Shown here one piece after another: positions 1-6,474 of a stretch of DNA of 6,474 nucleotides (within the stretch, counting starts at the first letter, position 1; each line of letters opens with the position of its first letter). The notes under the pieces are model-generated. The model saw only the letters and a program-made list of their open reading frames with translations. It was not told the origin of the DNA and made no database searches. Origin of the DNA: an uncultured Collinsella sp. GTDB taxonomy: Bacteria; Actinomycetota; Coriobacteriia; Coriobacteriales; Coriobacteriaceae. Where the stretch lies: positions 1-6,474 of the forward strand of contig CAUGJN010000109.1 of assembly GCA_959599635.1 (NCBI GenBank), written 5' to 3'. Made by a program: the position numbers and the translations under genes.

Positions 1-1142
<1,142 letters not shown>

Positions 1143-1149
1143 GTGGTTT

Positions 1150-1154
1150 TCCTT
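1150..1154 (-). promoter_or_regulatory. secA ribosome binding site
   Basis: AAGGA on the minus strand ends 7 bases before the ATG at 1142. It lies inside the short in-frame extension that would be translated from the ATG at 1163, so it argues that 1142 is the real start. Confidence 0.65.
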
Positions 1155-1203
1155 TTTGGCCATCGCCCACGCCGTGCAGCTGCGGGCGAGTTAAACACAG
1201 ATG

Positions 1204-1209
1204 ATTGTA
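1204..1209 (-). promoter_or_regulatory. Candidate -10 element of the secA promoter
   Basis: The minus strand reads TACAAT here, a five-of-six match to TATAAT. No good TTGACA-like -35 lies 16-19 bases upstream, so an activator or extended contact may be needed, or the match is chance. Transcription would begin near 1197, giving a secA leader of about 55 bases. The position downstream of the rpmE terminator fits secA having its own promoter. Confidence 0.45.
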
Positions 1210-1236
1210 CTTTAGCCAAACAAGGCGCGGCCTATA

Positions 1237-1252
1237 CGGTCGAGCTCGACCG
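1237..1252. repeat. 16-base perfect palindrome upstream of secA
   Basis: CGGTCGAGCTCGACCG is exactly its own reverse complement. It lies 28 bases upstream of the candidate secA -10, just beyond where a -35 would be, a position typical for a dimeric regulator. A role as an operator is inference; GC-rich palindromes of this size can also arise by chance. Confidence 0.5.
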
Positions 1253-1271
1253 CCACGTAATAACTATGACC

Positions 1272-1308
1272 AACCTGCCGCAATGGAACGGGTTTATTTT
1301 GGCAGGTT
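1272..1308. repeat. Inverted repeat with 8-base arms
   Basis: Arms AACCTGCC (1272-1279) and GGCAGGTT (1301-1308) are perfectly complementary. On the minus strand, a further AAT/ATT pairing across a 2x2 internal loop leaves an 11-base apical loop. On the plus strand the second arm runs into TTTT, so it could be a weak plus-strand terminator, but no plus-strand gene precedes it. Function unknown. Confidence 0.5.
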
Positions 1309-1338
1309 TTATCTGAGCAAACGCCGTCTCTCTGCCAT

Positions 1339-1371
1339 TTGGTGCCACGGGGACAGGTTAGCTTGCACCAA
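1339..1371. repeat. Inverted repeat TTGGTGC/GCACCAA, possible dispersed palindromic element
   Basis: Seven-base perfect arms (1339-1345 and 1365-1371) enclose 19 bases containing GGGGACAGGTTAG. Intergenic hairpins with a GGGACAGGTTA-like core occur as dispersed repeats in a number of bacteria; that resemblance is from memory. There is only one copy in the window, so repetitiveness cannot be shown here. It abuts the U-tract of the rpmE terminator. Confidence 0.35.
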
Positions 1372-1414
1372 TAAAAAGAAAAGGGCCGCGCACCCAAATG
1401 GATGCACGGCCCTT
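1371..1414 (-). terminator. Intrinsic terminator of rpmE
   Basis: On the minus strand the stem AAGGGCCG (1414-1407) pairs with CGGCCCTT (1388-1381). It continues through one mismatch into TGC/GCA, then after another mismatch GG/CC, closing on a loop of about four bases. The stem is followed by TTTTCTTTTTAT (down to 1371). It lies 35 bases after the rpmE stop codon. It should separate rpmE transcription from secA. Confidence 0.88.
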
Positions 1415-1449
1415 ATGCCATGAATGCGAGCGATTCCGCGGCGAGCTAT

Positions 1450-1875
1450 TTACTCAGCAGCCTCGGTGGTCTCGGCCTCGGCAGCGGCCTCCTCGACGGG
1501 AGCCTCTGCGGGAGCCTCGGCGGCCTGCTTGGCAGCCTCCTCGGCGAACTTAGCAGCACGCTTAGCCTTCTCGGCAGCCTTAGCCTCAGCGGCGGCCTTG
1601 CGAGCGGCCTCGGCCTCAGCAGCCTTGGCGGCCTTGGCAGCCTTGGCCTCCTCAGCCTTCTTGAGCTGGGCGGCAGCGGCGCCACCGAACTTGTCGGCGA
1701 AGCGCTGGACGCGTCCACCGGTGTCGACGAACTTCTGCTGGCCGGTGTAGAACGGGTGGCACTCGTTGCAAAGCTCGACCTTCATCTCGGACACGGTAGC
1801 GTGCGTCTTGAAGGTGTTGCCGCAGGAGCACGTCACCGTGCACTCGACATACTGGGGATGGATACCCTGCTTCAT
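1450..1875 (-). CDS. rpmE: Ribosomal protein L31 (bL31) with long Ala/Lys/Glu-rich C-terminal tail
   Basis: L31 sits on the large ribosomal subunit at the central protuberance and helps bridge to the small subunit. The first 65 residues are a typical L31: MKQGIHPQY start, CSCGNTF (Cys16, Cys18), ELCNECHPFYTGQQKFVDTGGRVQRF with Cys36 and Cys39. The four cysteines mark the zinc-binding (C+) form. Usual L31 length is about 65-90 residues; this one has 141. The extra 76 residues are almost entirely Ala, Lys, Glu and Arg, probably helical: mixed or basic to about residue 110, then Pro-containing and strongly acidic to the end. Translation starts at 1875 behind AAGGAG (1888-1883). A structured leader lies upstream and a strong terminator downstream, so it is probably transcribed alone. 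Confidence 0.96.
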   Translation of the reverse strand: MKQGIHPQYVECTVTCSCGNTFKTHATVSEMKVELCNECHPFYTGQQKFVDTGGRVQRFADKFGGAAAAQLKKAEEAKAAKAAKAAEAEAARKAAAEAKAAEKAKRAAKFAEEAAKQAAEAPAEAPVEEAAAEAETTEAAE

Positions 1876-1953
1876 GGTAGGACTCCTTATTGGTCAGGCG
1901 CTGGTTACCGATCAGCGCATAAGGCGTCTTGGTTTCCGACCAAGACAACAAAC
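1876..1953 (-). promoter_or_regulatory. Structured 5' leader of rpmE, probable L31 autoregulatory element
   Basis: On the minus strand the leader can form: hairpin 1, GTCTTGGT / ACCAAGAC (1946-1939 and 1933-1926) with a 5-base loop; an outer helix CCTTAT / ATAAGG (1924-1919 and 1890-1885); and inside it a hairpin GCGCTG / CAGCGC (1918-1913 and 1903-1898). The outer helix pairs the AAGG of the Shine-Dalgarno AAGGAG (1888-1883), so it would block initiation. TTGGTC of hairpin 1 (1943-1938) is also complementary to GACCAA (1895-1890) just before the Shine-Dalgarno, giving a competing pairing. Leader RNAs upstream of L31 genes, including a Coriobacteria group, have been described to my recollection. 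The pairings are seen; ligand and mechanism are inferred. Confidence 0.7.
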
Positions 1954-1959
1954 TCGGCT

Positions 1960-1988
1960 ATGGTACCACGGCGCCGAGCGTCCCACAA
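1960..1988 (-). promoter_or_regulatory. Candidate rpmE promoter
   Basis: The minus strand shows TTGTGG (1988-1983), a 17-base spacer and TACCAT (1965-1960). The hexamers are modest matches (three and four of six) but spacing is ideal, and the predicted start near 1953 falls just before the first leader hairpin. An imperfect inverted repeat with arms CTCGGC and GCCGAG (1953-1958 and 1973-1978) spans the -10 and could hold a regulator. Confidence 0.4.
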
Positions 1989-2061
1989 AAGGTTCACGGT
2001 CTTTTCGGCACAACACGAGCTGGACCTTAAATATCAACTTCATCCGAACACTCCCCCACAT

Positions 2062-3870
2062 TCATCTCTCGTATGTATCGAGGTATTCCTGCTTGAGCGT
2101 CTGCGAGGACGACTTGATCTTTTCCACGAGCGTGCCGGCTTCGATGAAGTAGAACGAGTTGGTGAGGTCTGCCAGGTCGTCGAGCAGATGGCTTGAAATG
2201 AGCACGCTTCGTCCCCGCGCCACCTCGCTGCGCATCGCGTCGCAGGAGGTTTTCCGCTTTCCCGGATCGAGGCCGTTCAGCGGTTCATCGAGGATGAGGT
2301 ACGGGCAATCGGTCGCTATCGCCATGGCAAGCTTTACCTGCTGCTTCATTCCCGTCGAGAGTTTACGGGCCGGCTTGTCGAGATATGGGGAGATTCCGAG
2401 GGAGCTGCAGAGCGAGTCGATGTCGGCGGCCGATTTCCACGCATCCCTAACGAAAGCAAGGTGCTCGAGGGCCGATAGCGTGGGGTAGAGATCCGTGCTG
2501 CCCGAAGAGCTCAGGTAGACGAGTTCTGCAAATTCGGCTGATCGACGTTGGCTGATTCCGTCTGCCGCCAGGCTTCCCGAGTGGATGCGGGTGGGAAATT
2601 GGCCCGACAGCGCTTCCAGGAGGGTGGTTTTTCCCGAGCCGTTGGGAGCAACGAGGCCCGCCGCCGTTCCCGGGCTTAGGAGAAGCGACCCGATTGAAAG
2701 TATCGTCGTGCTTCCGTATCCCACGCTCGCGTTTAGAAGCTCGAGCCCATGGTGCTTTTTAGCGGGTCCGGCCTGCTTGGGCGACCTTGCCGCAACGGCG
2801 CCGACTGCAAAAAGGACCGCGACGTATGCCAGGGCCACGGCAAGCATCGATGCGCTGCCTGAACCGGAGCCGATGAATTCCGTCGGGAAGCACCCTACGT
2901 AACCCGTTGCCTCGATAGGCGAAAACACGGCCAGCGGCAGGAGCCCGAGCACGGCATTATGCTCCAGCGCCGAATCGAACAATAACGGGAATGCCGGGGC
3001 TGCGACAAGCAGCGCTGAGGCAAGGGGGCCTGCGAAGACGCGCCTCGTTGCGGTCGATAGGACGACGGAGCAAACGGATATCAAGGTTCCGCCCGCAAGC
3101 AGCGCGAGAAGCAGGGTCGTGAAGACGTTTCCCGCGGTCGTGGTGGCAAGCGCGCCGTTATGGAAGAAGGCGATCGGGTACCCAATCTGCCCGAAGCCGT
3201 TTAGGACCAAGGCGCAAATGCTCCCGGGTGCAAGGCCGGCGAGGAGTATCGCGGTCCCCGCGGCGATTATCGAAAACACGATCTGGATAAGGCGCCGGAA
3301 TTTGGGTGCGGGCGCCTTTGCCGCCAGGGTACCGGGCCTTGTGGCGCCGAGCAGGAGTATCGACGAGAGAAGGAAGGGGATGAAGGGAAGGAAAGACGGC
3401 GCCGCGGCAATGGCGTAAGGCAGGAAGGAAAGGAATGGCAGGTCGTTTGCGGAGGCCGGGATATCCGTGATGCCGGAGCTGCTCAGGGCGCGGCAATATG
3501 CGAGCGCCGCGTCATTGGTCTCTCGGTCTCCCACGATGGACCCGGATTGGAAGCCCTCGTCCATGAGCGCGTAGTAGCTCTCGGCAGAATCGAGAAAGGC
3601 GGCGTCGGTTTGAGCGGCAAGGGCGGCGTTCGCGTATCTTGCAAGCTCCGCGTCAGCTTGCTGCTCTGGAGATAGGTCTGTGCCGCTGGCCTGGGGCGCG
3701 CGCGTATTGAATGCGTCGACAAAGCCCTGCATGCCCTGCTTCATAAAGAAGGGCCCGTAGATGGGTGAATTGAACGCAATGGGGACGGAAAAGGCTGCAG
3801 CGAGAACGAGCGTACAAATCCATGCGGCCTTGTCTCTTAGGATCAGTTTGAGAAGAAGTCGACAGTACAT
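2062..3870 (-). CDS. ABC transporter, single-chain permease-ATPase fusion (ABC-2-type exporter)
   Basis: A 602-residue half-transporter with permease first and ATPase second. The permease part (1-365) has a first membrane helix at about 15-35, an external loop of about 110 residues (37-145), then hydrophobic segments near 145-175, 193-222, 245-272, 280-298, 305-318 and 342-361. It carries P215-x8-NGFG-x3-YP232. The ATPase part (about 374-602) has Walker A APNGSGKTT (408-416), signature LSTGMKQQ (504-511), Walker B YLILDEP (D528, E529), D-loop GLDP (533-536) and H-loop SSH (H561). The usual Q-loop glutamine is replaced by serine (YLSSSG, 452-457). The ATG at 3870 follows AGGTG by 7 bases. Order and motifs place it among exporters of peptides, lipids or drugs; substrate unknown. 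It resembles the module pair encoded just upstream in fused form. It could work as a homodimer or join the upstream proteins. Confidence 0.85.
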   Translation of the reverse strand: MYCRLLLKLILRDKAAWICTLVLAAAFSVPIAFNSPIYGPFFMKQGMQGFVDAFNTRAPQASGTDLSPEQQADAELARYANAALAAQTDAAFLDSAESYYALMDEGFQSGSIVGDRETNDAALAYCRALSSSGITDIPASANDLPFLSFLPYAIAAAPSFLPFIPFLLSSILLLGATRPGTLAAKAPAPKFRRLIQIVFSIIAAGTAILLAGLAPGSICALVLNGFGQIGYPIAFFHNGALATTTAGNVFTTLLLALLAGGTLISVCSVVLSTATRRVFAGPLASALLVAAPAFPLLFDSALEHNAVLGLLPLAVFSPIEATGYVGCFPTEFIGSGSGSASMLAVALAYVAVLFAVGAVAARSPKQAGPAKKHHGLELLNASVGYGSTTILSIGSLLLSPGTAAGLVAPNGSGKTTLLEALSGQFPTRIHSGSLAADGISQRRSAEFAELVYLSSSGSTDLYPTLSALEHLAFVRDAWKSAADIDSLCSSLGISPYLDKPARKLSTGMKQQVKLAMAIATDCPYLILDEPLNGLDPGKRKTSCDAMRSEVARGRSVLISSHLLDDLADLTNSFYFIEAGTLVEKIKSSSQTLKQEYLDTYER

Positions 3871-4023
3871 TTGGAAGCACCTACGTTCCTCAAAGAATCG
3901 TTAGATTAAAAGTAACAGACCGGATGAAGATACGTGCGACGGGGGCGAGGCGAATGGCTGAGCGGTATCGATACGCGGGTTCAACGGTATTATATTGACT
4001 ACATAGATTTTTAACTTGCATTT
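3871..4023 (-). promoter_or_regulatory. Intergenic gap with candidate promoter for the fusion ABC gene
   Basis: This 153-base gap is AT-rich near the upstream gene. The minus strand has an exact TATAAT at 3994-3989, but no convincing -35 at the right distance. Transcription from it would start near 3982 and give a leader of about 110 bases. A 10-base palindrome GTATCGATAC lies at 3965-3974, just past that start, where a repressor could bind. AGGTG (3882-3878) is the ribosome binding site of the fusion gene. I see no terminator after the upstream ATPase gene, so read-through is possible. Confidence 0.4.
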
Positions 4024-4764
4024 CTACCCGCCCTTTTCGTAGAGTCGCCGATACGTGCTTAGCGCACCCTCGGCGCGTCCGGCAGGCTTTGCGAAATGGG
4101 ATCCAGGAGACTTCGGCGCAGCATCATCTTGCGGAATGCTTCTAATGAGCCTCCCATCCTTCAAAAACAGAATCTCATCGCACAGCCTATCGACCGAATC
4201 CAAGATGTGGGATGACATGATGATGCACGTACCAGAATCGGCCAGCTTCCTGAGAATCTCGGAATGCAAGTCCACCCTGCTGGGGTCGAGCGCGTTCATG
4301 GGCTCATCTAATAGAAGGTACCGCGCGCCCGTCGCATACGCAATCGCCAGGGTAAGCTGCTGCTTCATGCCCTGGCTCAGAGTGCGGATCCTCATCTTCG
4401 CGAACTCGCCTATCTGCGTTTGTTCCACTATCTCTTCGATATCGCGAGCATGCGGCCACATATCGCAAACCATCTTGAGGTGATCTTCCGCACGCAATCC
4501 GGGATACAGCAGCGTCCCCTCACCAGGTGCATAGAAGATCATAGAACGGACCTCTCTCGCACCCGTACCCTGCACCTCATCCAGAACGATGCTCCCGTCC
4601 ACGCGAGGACCCGGCAAACCTGCCATCGCACGCAGCAACGTCGTCTTTCCATGCCCGTTCGGAGCGACGAGACCGTAGACCGTACCCGGGGCAAACTCAG
4701 CGTTCACCGAATCTACGAGCACCTTCTTTCCATAAGAGATCGTCAGCGTTTGAAGGTCAATCAT
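4024..4764 (-). CDS. ABC transporter ATP-binding protein, partner of the upstream permease
   Basis: A 246-residue cytoplasmic ATPase, counted from the second ATG. Walker A is APNGHGKTT (34-42), signature LSQGMKQQ (129-136), Walker B YLLLDEP (D153, E154), D-loop ALDP (158-161), and H-loop SSH (H186). The Q-loop region reads YAPGEGTLLYP: no glutamine, but a glutamate that may serve as in the E-loop of lantibiotic-immunity LanF ATPases. The tail after about residue 206 is Ala/Pro/Gly-rich. The permease stop and the first in-frame ATG (4773) overlap as ATGA, but AAGGGG (4779-4774) touches that ATG and lies 9 bases from the ATG at 4764, so I prefer 4764. The close coupling implies equal synthesis with the permease. 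Its motifs closely match the ATPase half of the downstream fusion, so the two are paralogues. Substrate unknown. Confidence 0.9.
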   Translation of the reverse strand: MIDLQTLTISYGKKVLVDSVNAEFAPGTVYGLVAPNGHGKTTLLRAMAGLPGPRVDGSIVLDEVQGTGAREVRSMIFYAPGEGTLLYPGLRAEDHLKMVCDMWPHARDIEEIVEQTQIGEFAKMRIRTLSQGMKQQLTLAIAYATGARYLLLDEPMNALDPSRVDLHSEILRKLADSGTCIIMSSHILDSVDRLCDEILFLKDGRLIRSIPQDDAAPKSPGSHFAKPAGRAEGALSTYRRLYEKGG

Positions 4765-4769
4765 CGAGA

Positions 4770-6474
4770 TCATCCCCTTTCGATCTTTGGAACACTCAGG
4801 CGCACCATCAACGGAGATACGGCGCCCAAGACCACCAGCAGAGCGCCCGATGCGCCGACGACCTCTCCAAAAGGCATCGCGTTCGTCCCTCGCCCAAGGA
4901 ACCCAATCGTCCCCACCTGGGAAGCGGGATCAAACGAGGCGAATGGAGCCAGCAGCGCGACGCCCATGCCCACGCTTTCAACATGAGCGCTCAACGAACC
5001 CAACACCAAGAGAACCGCGCAAACCATTCCGGTGACAACGGGGTTGCGGCTAATCGCTGCTGTCAACGCAGCGACGACGGAAATCACGCCGTATGCCATG
5101 ACCAGCAACGGAATACTGCACAACACCGCCTCCCCCACCATGGACGTTGTCGAAGCTCCCGCCCGAATGAGAGCGACGGGATACTCCGATCCACCCGCAC
5201 CGTTCTTAATCACGGACACAACGACAGCGGGAACCATCGACACCAAAAGCAGCACCAAGCCAAGCAGGAGAGCCAGCGCAACAGCCGTCAGAAAACGCAC
5301 ATGCGCTGTTGCGGGGATCTGGAGAACCAGAAGGGAACGACACTGCAGGTGGGTGCACGCGAGCGATGTGACAACCACGGGCAACAGCAAAAATAAGGAG
5401 GGAAGCACTGCCTGGAGATACGAAAGGAGGATTAATGGGGGCATCTTCGTACTTAACTCGTAAACCTTGGGGTCCGGCAAGCTCGCGATCGACTCAAGCA
5501 GAAGGGCGCGCGCCTCCGCACGAGAAGGAGTCTCCGGCTCGATTCCGATCGATTGCAGGAGAGTCGCATCTGCCGCGCCCAGCTTACCTCGAGCGCGCTC
5601 GTACGTCGCAAGGCTTCGAAACCCCTCCGCAGGCATAGGCGCGTACACGAAACCCGAAAGAGCATCCCGCATGTCTTCCAGGGCCGCTTTGCCCTCGACG
5701 TCCATATTCGCAGCGTTCTGCTCTAGATACCGATCTATTGAACGGAGCTCCCCATCCCTATACCGAACAGCGGAAACGTTATCAGCGTCAGGAAACATCT
5801 CGACCAGAGCCGGGGCCAGCATCGTCGTCGACATTGCAATCGCGCATACGGCGAGGGTAGGAGAACGCAGGAGCAGTTTCCCCATCGTTCTTACGTATGC
5901 AACGGCGGAGGCACAAGCGCTCGAACGAGTTGCCGTTCTCGATGCAGTGAAGGAACCTCTCTCAAGACAAATCGGGGATATCGGGCACGCGCAGCCGCTC
6001 TTTCCGGCAACGCAAAGCAGGCTAATTGCCAGCACCTCGATCCCGATTGCGCATACGAGGGCAATCGCGCCACGCTCGAAGCAAAGTCCAGGCAGATTCA
6101 CTATCTGCGTTGTCGGGTACGGGCTATAGGCGCCGACGGTCAACTCAGTGTTCGCATACGTAAGGGGATTCAACAGGGCGAACTCACGTAAAGCGATGGA
6201 TCTTCCGTAATACCCGGGAACCATCGTCACCCCCATCAGGGCACATACGAACACGATTCCAAGCGTAGGGTTATTGGCAATCTTCACGGCAAGGTGAACG
6301 ACAAGCGAGATGAACGCTGCCACCAAGAATTGCAAGATGGCCGTCTGCGCGAACACCAGCCAAGCCGGTTTGATAACCGGAGTCGCATATTGAATGTAGC
6401 CTATCGGATAGAACGGCGAGCCCGGGCCATTCTTCACAAGCGCGGCGATTATCCCTGGAAGATTGATGGCGAGG
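4770..6474 (-). CDS. ABC-2-type transporter permease with two tandem permease modules (5' end outside window)
   Basis: 567 residues are visible. The frame stays open to the right edge, so the GTG at 6437 is not the true start. Residues 1-158 are the end of a first module: P6-x8-NGPG-x3-YP23, then membrane segments near 37-64, 71-90 and 135-158. A Cys-bearing linker (154-190) follows. Residues 193-567 are a complete second module: YVRTMGKLLLR start, helix near 203-225, external loop about 227-345, then helices near 346-373, 392-421, 444-475 (perhaps two), 480-494 and 538-558, with P415-x8-NGAG-x3-YP432. Two modules in one chain would supply the whole membrane part of an exporter, powered by the ATPase whose gene overlaps its 3' end. 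No ATPase motifs occur in the visible part. Substrate unknown. Confidence 0.82.
   Translation of the reverse strand, partial: LAINLPGIIAALVKNGPGSPFYPIGYIQYATPVIKPAWLVFAQTAILQFLVAAFISLVVHLAVKIANNPTLGIVFVCALMGVTMVPGYYGRSIALREFALLNPLTYANTELTVGAYSPYPTTQIVNLPGLCFERGAIALVCAIGIEVLAISLLCVAGKSGCACPISPICLERGSFTASRTATRSSACASAVAYVRTMGKLLLRSPTLAVCAIAMSTTMLAPALVEMFPDADNVSAVRYRDGELRSIDRYLEQNAANMDVEGKAALEDMRDALSGFVYAPMPAEGFRSLATYERARGKLGAADATLLQSIGIEPETPSRAEARALLLESIASLPDPKVYELSTKMPPLILLSYLQAVLPSLFLLLPVVVTSLACTHLQCRSLLVLQIPATAHVRFLTAVALALLLGLVLLLVSMVPAVVVSVIKNGAGGSEYPVALIRAGASTTSMVGEAVLCSIPLLVMAYGVISVVAALTAAISRNPVVTGMVCAVLLVLGSLSAHVESVGMGVALLAPFASFDPASQVGTIGFLGRGTNAMPFGEVVGASGALLVVLGAVSPLMVRLSVPKIERG

Larger units (their letters stand above)
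1143..1370. other. Gene-free region between secA and the rpmE terminator
   Basis: No open reading frame here looks real. The stretch holds the secA ribosome binding site, a candidate secA -10 element, a 16-base perfect palindrome, and two longer inverted repeats, all listed separately. A small leader hairpin (arms TCGCCC at 1163-1168 and GGGCGA at 1184-1189 on the plus strand) covers the alternative ATG at 1163 but leaves the ribosome binding site free. No tRNA-like fold was recognised. Confidence 0.6.

Noticed and set aside
1584..1660. Short tandem DNA repeats in the rpmE tail
   Set aside because: The repeated units follow AKAAKAA codons and are explained by protein low complexity rather than a separate repeat element.
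1990..2035. Possible terminator after the fusion ABC gene (AAGGT ... ACCTTTT)
   Set aside because: Only five pairing bases with a loop of over 20 bases; too weak to call.
1402..2196. 264-codon plus-strand open frame rich in Ser, Leu and Gly
   Set aside because: Antisense to the Ala-rich tail of rpmE; the apparent repeats are a shadow of the GCC/AAG codon runs on the other strand.
3995..4023. Plus-strand TTGACT as a promoter -35
   Set aside because: No -10 at proper spacing and no plus-strand gene downstream.
5467..6129. 220-codon plus-strand open frame
   Set aside because: Antisense to the permease, whose frame shows membrane helices and repeated motifs; no ribosome binding site or family pattern seen.
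4770..6437. Taking the GTG at 6437 as the permease start
   Set aside because: The frame continues upstream to the window edge without a stop, and the residues before it complete the P-x8-NG motif shared with the other two modules.

Overview
The window is a stretch of a fairly GC-rich bacterial chromosome in which every convincing gene lies on the minus strand, so transcription runs from high to low coordinates. The secA start, a zinc-binding L31 with a long Ala/Lys/Glu-rich tail, and the base composition suggest a Coriobacteriia actinomycete, perhaps Collinsella-like. This placement rests on pattern recognition, not a search.

In transcription order: (1) 6474-4770, the 3' part of a gene for a tandem two-module ABC-2-type membrane permease whose beginning lies outside the window. 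(2) 4764-4024, its partner ATPase, coupled to the permease stop. (3) A 153-base gap (4023-3871) with a candidate -10 element. (4) 3870-2062, a single protein fusing one permease module to an ATPase domain. (5) 2061-1876, the rpmE promoter and a structured rpmE leader. (6) 1875-1450, rpmE (ribosomal protein L31). (7) A strong intrinsic terminator at 1414-1371. (8) 1370-1143, a gene-free stretch with several inverted repeats and a secA -10 element. (9) 1142-1, the 5' 380 codons of secA, cut by the window edge.

The right two thirds is an ABC exporter locus of unknown substrate. Three permease modules, two in the partial gene and one in the fusion, share the pattern P-x8-NG-x-G-x3-YP. The two ATPases share unusual nucleotide-binding motifs. 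The fusion has the same module order as the downstream half of the upstream gene pair, so the locus looks like a duplication followed by gene fusion. Whether the pieces form one transporter or two cannot be decided here.

The left third is housekeeping: translation (L31) and protein export (SecA). Its most interesting element is the rpmE leader, where one foldable structure hides the Shine-Dalgarno sequence and another competes with it. This is consistent with autoregulation by L31. I see no mobile elements, CRISPR arrays, tRNA or rRNA genes.
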